Assembly: GCA_020846195.1 (NCBI GenBank)
Contig: JADLEJ010000045.1
Span: 1-50,536 of the forward strand
Reading direction: 5' to 3'
DNA length: 50,536 nt
From: Nitrospira sp.
GTDB taxonomy: Bacteria; Nitrospirota; Nitrospiria; Nitrospirales; Nitrospiraceae
Under the pieces are notes generated by a model, which made no database searches, was not told the origin of the DNA, and was given only the letters and a program-made list of their open reading frames with translations. Below, in pieces: positions 49,991 to 50,536 of this stretch; within the stretch, counting starts at the first letter, position 1; each line of letters opens with the position of its first letter. Made by a program: the position numbers and the translations under genes.

Positions 49991-50536
49991 GTGGGACTGT
50001 TCAATCGCCTTCCAATCCCTAAACCGACCGGCTCGCAACTGCTGATCAGCGCGCTCATCGCCTCAATCGGCTGGTATAGCGGACAGACGCTGAGCCAGGT
50101 CGATGAAGACCTGCGCATCATGTATACGGAGTACACCCTCGGCGCGACCGACCTCGCGCATATTTCAGCCGATACGATGCGCTACCGCAATACGATCATT
50201 CGAGCTCTGGAAGCCGGCAGCCAAGAGGATTTTGAGCGCATCACGGAATCGCTCCCCGTCCAGCGGGCAAAAATTCAACATGCCATCGACCGGTACGCGG
50301 CGGCCGGCCTGCGGGTCTCCCGAAGCGGACGAAGCGAACCGGAAGACATTGAATCCGTCCGGCGCAGCCTCGATCAATACTTCTCCGCCGCCAGCACCAC
50401 CGTCCAGCTCTTGACCCAGGAATGGACGGTCACCTCTCCGGCCGCGCGCGAAGCCTTGCGCCGAAAAGCGGAAGAACATGCCTCCGACAATGCCGGCCCC
50501 AAAATGATTCAAGTGAGTTTGTCCCTCGACCATTTA
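49991..50536 (+). CDS. Membrane protein with four-helix-bundle (4HB_MCP-like) sensor domain, partial
   Basis: The frame stays open to the window edge (182 codons seen). A GTG start follows GAGGA by seven bases. One helix (about 17-33, LLISALIASIGWYSG) leads into a periplasmic helical bundle beginning DEDLRIMYTEYTLGATDLA and continuing ISADTMRYRNTIIRALEAG, the pattern of 4HB sensors of chemoreceptors and related kinases. The signalling output domain lies outside the window. It starts 14 bases after the pseudo-ATPase ABC gene and so appears to be in the same operon, suggesting that the exporter complex is linked to signal sensing. Confidence 0.75.
   Translation, partial: MGLFNRLPIPKPTGSQLLISALIASIGWYSGQTLSQVDEDLRIMYTEYTLGATDLAHISADTMRYRNTIIRALEAGSQEDFERITESLPVQRAKIQHAIDRYAAAGLRVSRSGRSEPEDIESVRRSLDQYFSAASTTVQLLTQEWTVTSPAAREALRRKAEEHASDNAGPKMIQVSLSLDHL

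Noticed and set aside
1..50536. tRNA, rRNA, CRISPR arrays, insertion sequences, phage attachment sites
   Set aside because: None seen by eye. No regularly spaced repeats, transposase motifs or tRNA-like cloverleaf sequences were recognised; a tRNA scan was not possible.

Overview
The window is GC-rich chromosomal DNA from a Gram-negative bacterium: it encodes TonB-dependent outer-membrane receptors, lipoproteins, an RND pump and a TolC-like protein. The mix of genes and the style of the iron island suggest Nitrospirota, probably a Nitrospira-like organism. That is an inference I could not test by database search. I see no tRNA, rRNA, CRISPR array, insertion sequence or prophage.

Layout. 1-1.1 kb: start of an ATP synthase operon. 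1.2-8.9 kb: housekeeping genes (PabB/TrpE-type synthase, class IV aminotransferase, lytic transglycosylase, NadB, a lipoprotein, a 31-residue bS22-like protein, an MsbA-type exporter). 8.9-14.4 kb: DNA polymerase IV and an RND pump with its adaptor. 14.6-16.3 kb: a six-gene operon of tiny metal/redox proteins led by bacterioferritin-associated ferredoxin. 16.4-17.1 kb: a ZIP metal transporter. 17.2-32.9 kb: a large iron-uptake island, all on the minus strand, with two FecI/FecR circuits, two STN-type TonB-dependent receptors, two PepSY membrane proteins, one ExbB/ExbD pair and two TonB proteins. 33-45 kb: accessory and housekeeping genes (secreted protein, Maf, Dus, a DUF692/MNIO enzyme, CBS-PilZ, LOG-family protein, DHH phosphoesterase, rhomboid, a degenerate hybrid kinase, PurK/PurE). 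45-50.5 kb: HlyD adaptor, TolC-like protein, an ABC exporter whose ATPase motifs are all degenerate, and the start of a four-helix-bundle sensor protein.

The iron genes are tied together by regulation. Three transcription units (the ferredoxin operon, fecI1 and tonB1) start with a Fur-box-like palindrome followed by the same roughly 60-nt leader element: GAGGCCA, 15-16 nt, then GAGCCCA opening a strong hairpin with a U tract. A fourth copy without the U tract lies in front of the second receptor. I regard this leader family as the most interesting feature of the window. It could be a Fur-linked attenuator or a set of Fur-controlled small RNAs.

Other points of interest are the pseudo-ATPase ABC exporter operon, the hybrid kinase lacking both phospho-acceptor residues, the stand-alone MNIO enzyme, and the Fur-controlled miniprotein operon with a peroxiredoxin-like protein that lacks the usual cysteine.
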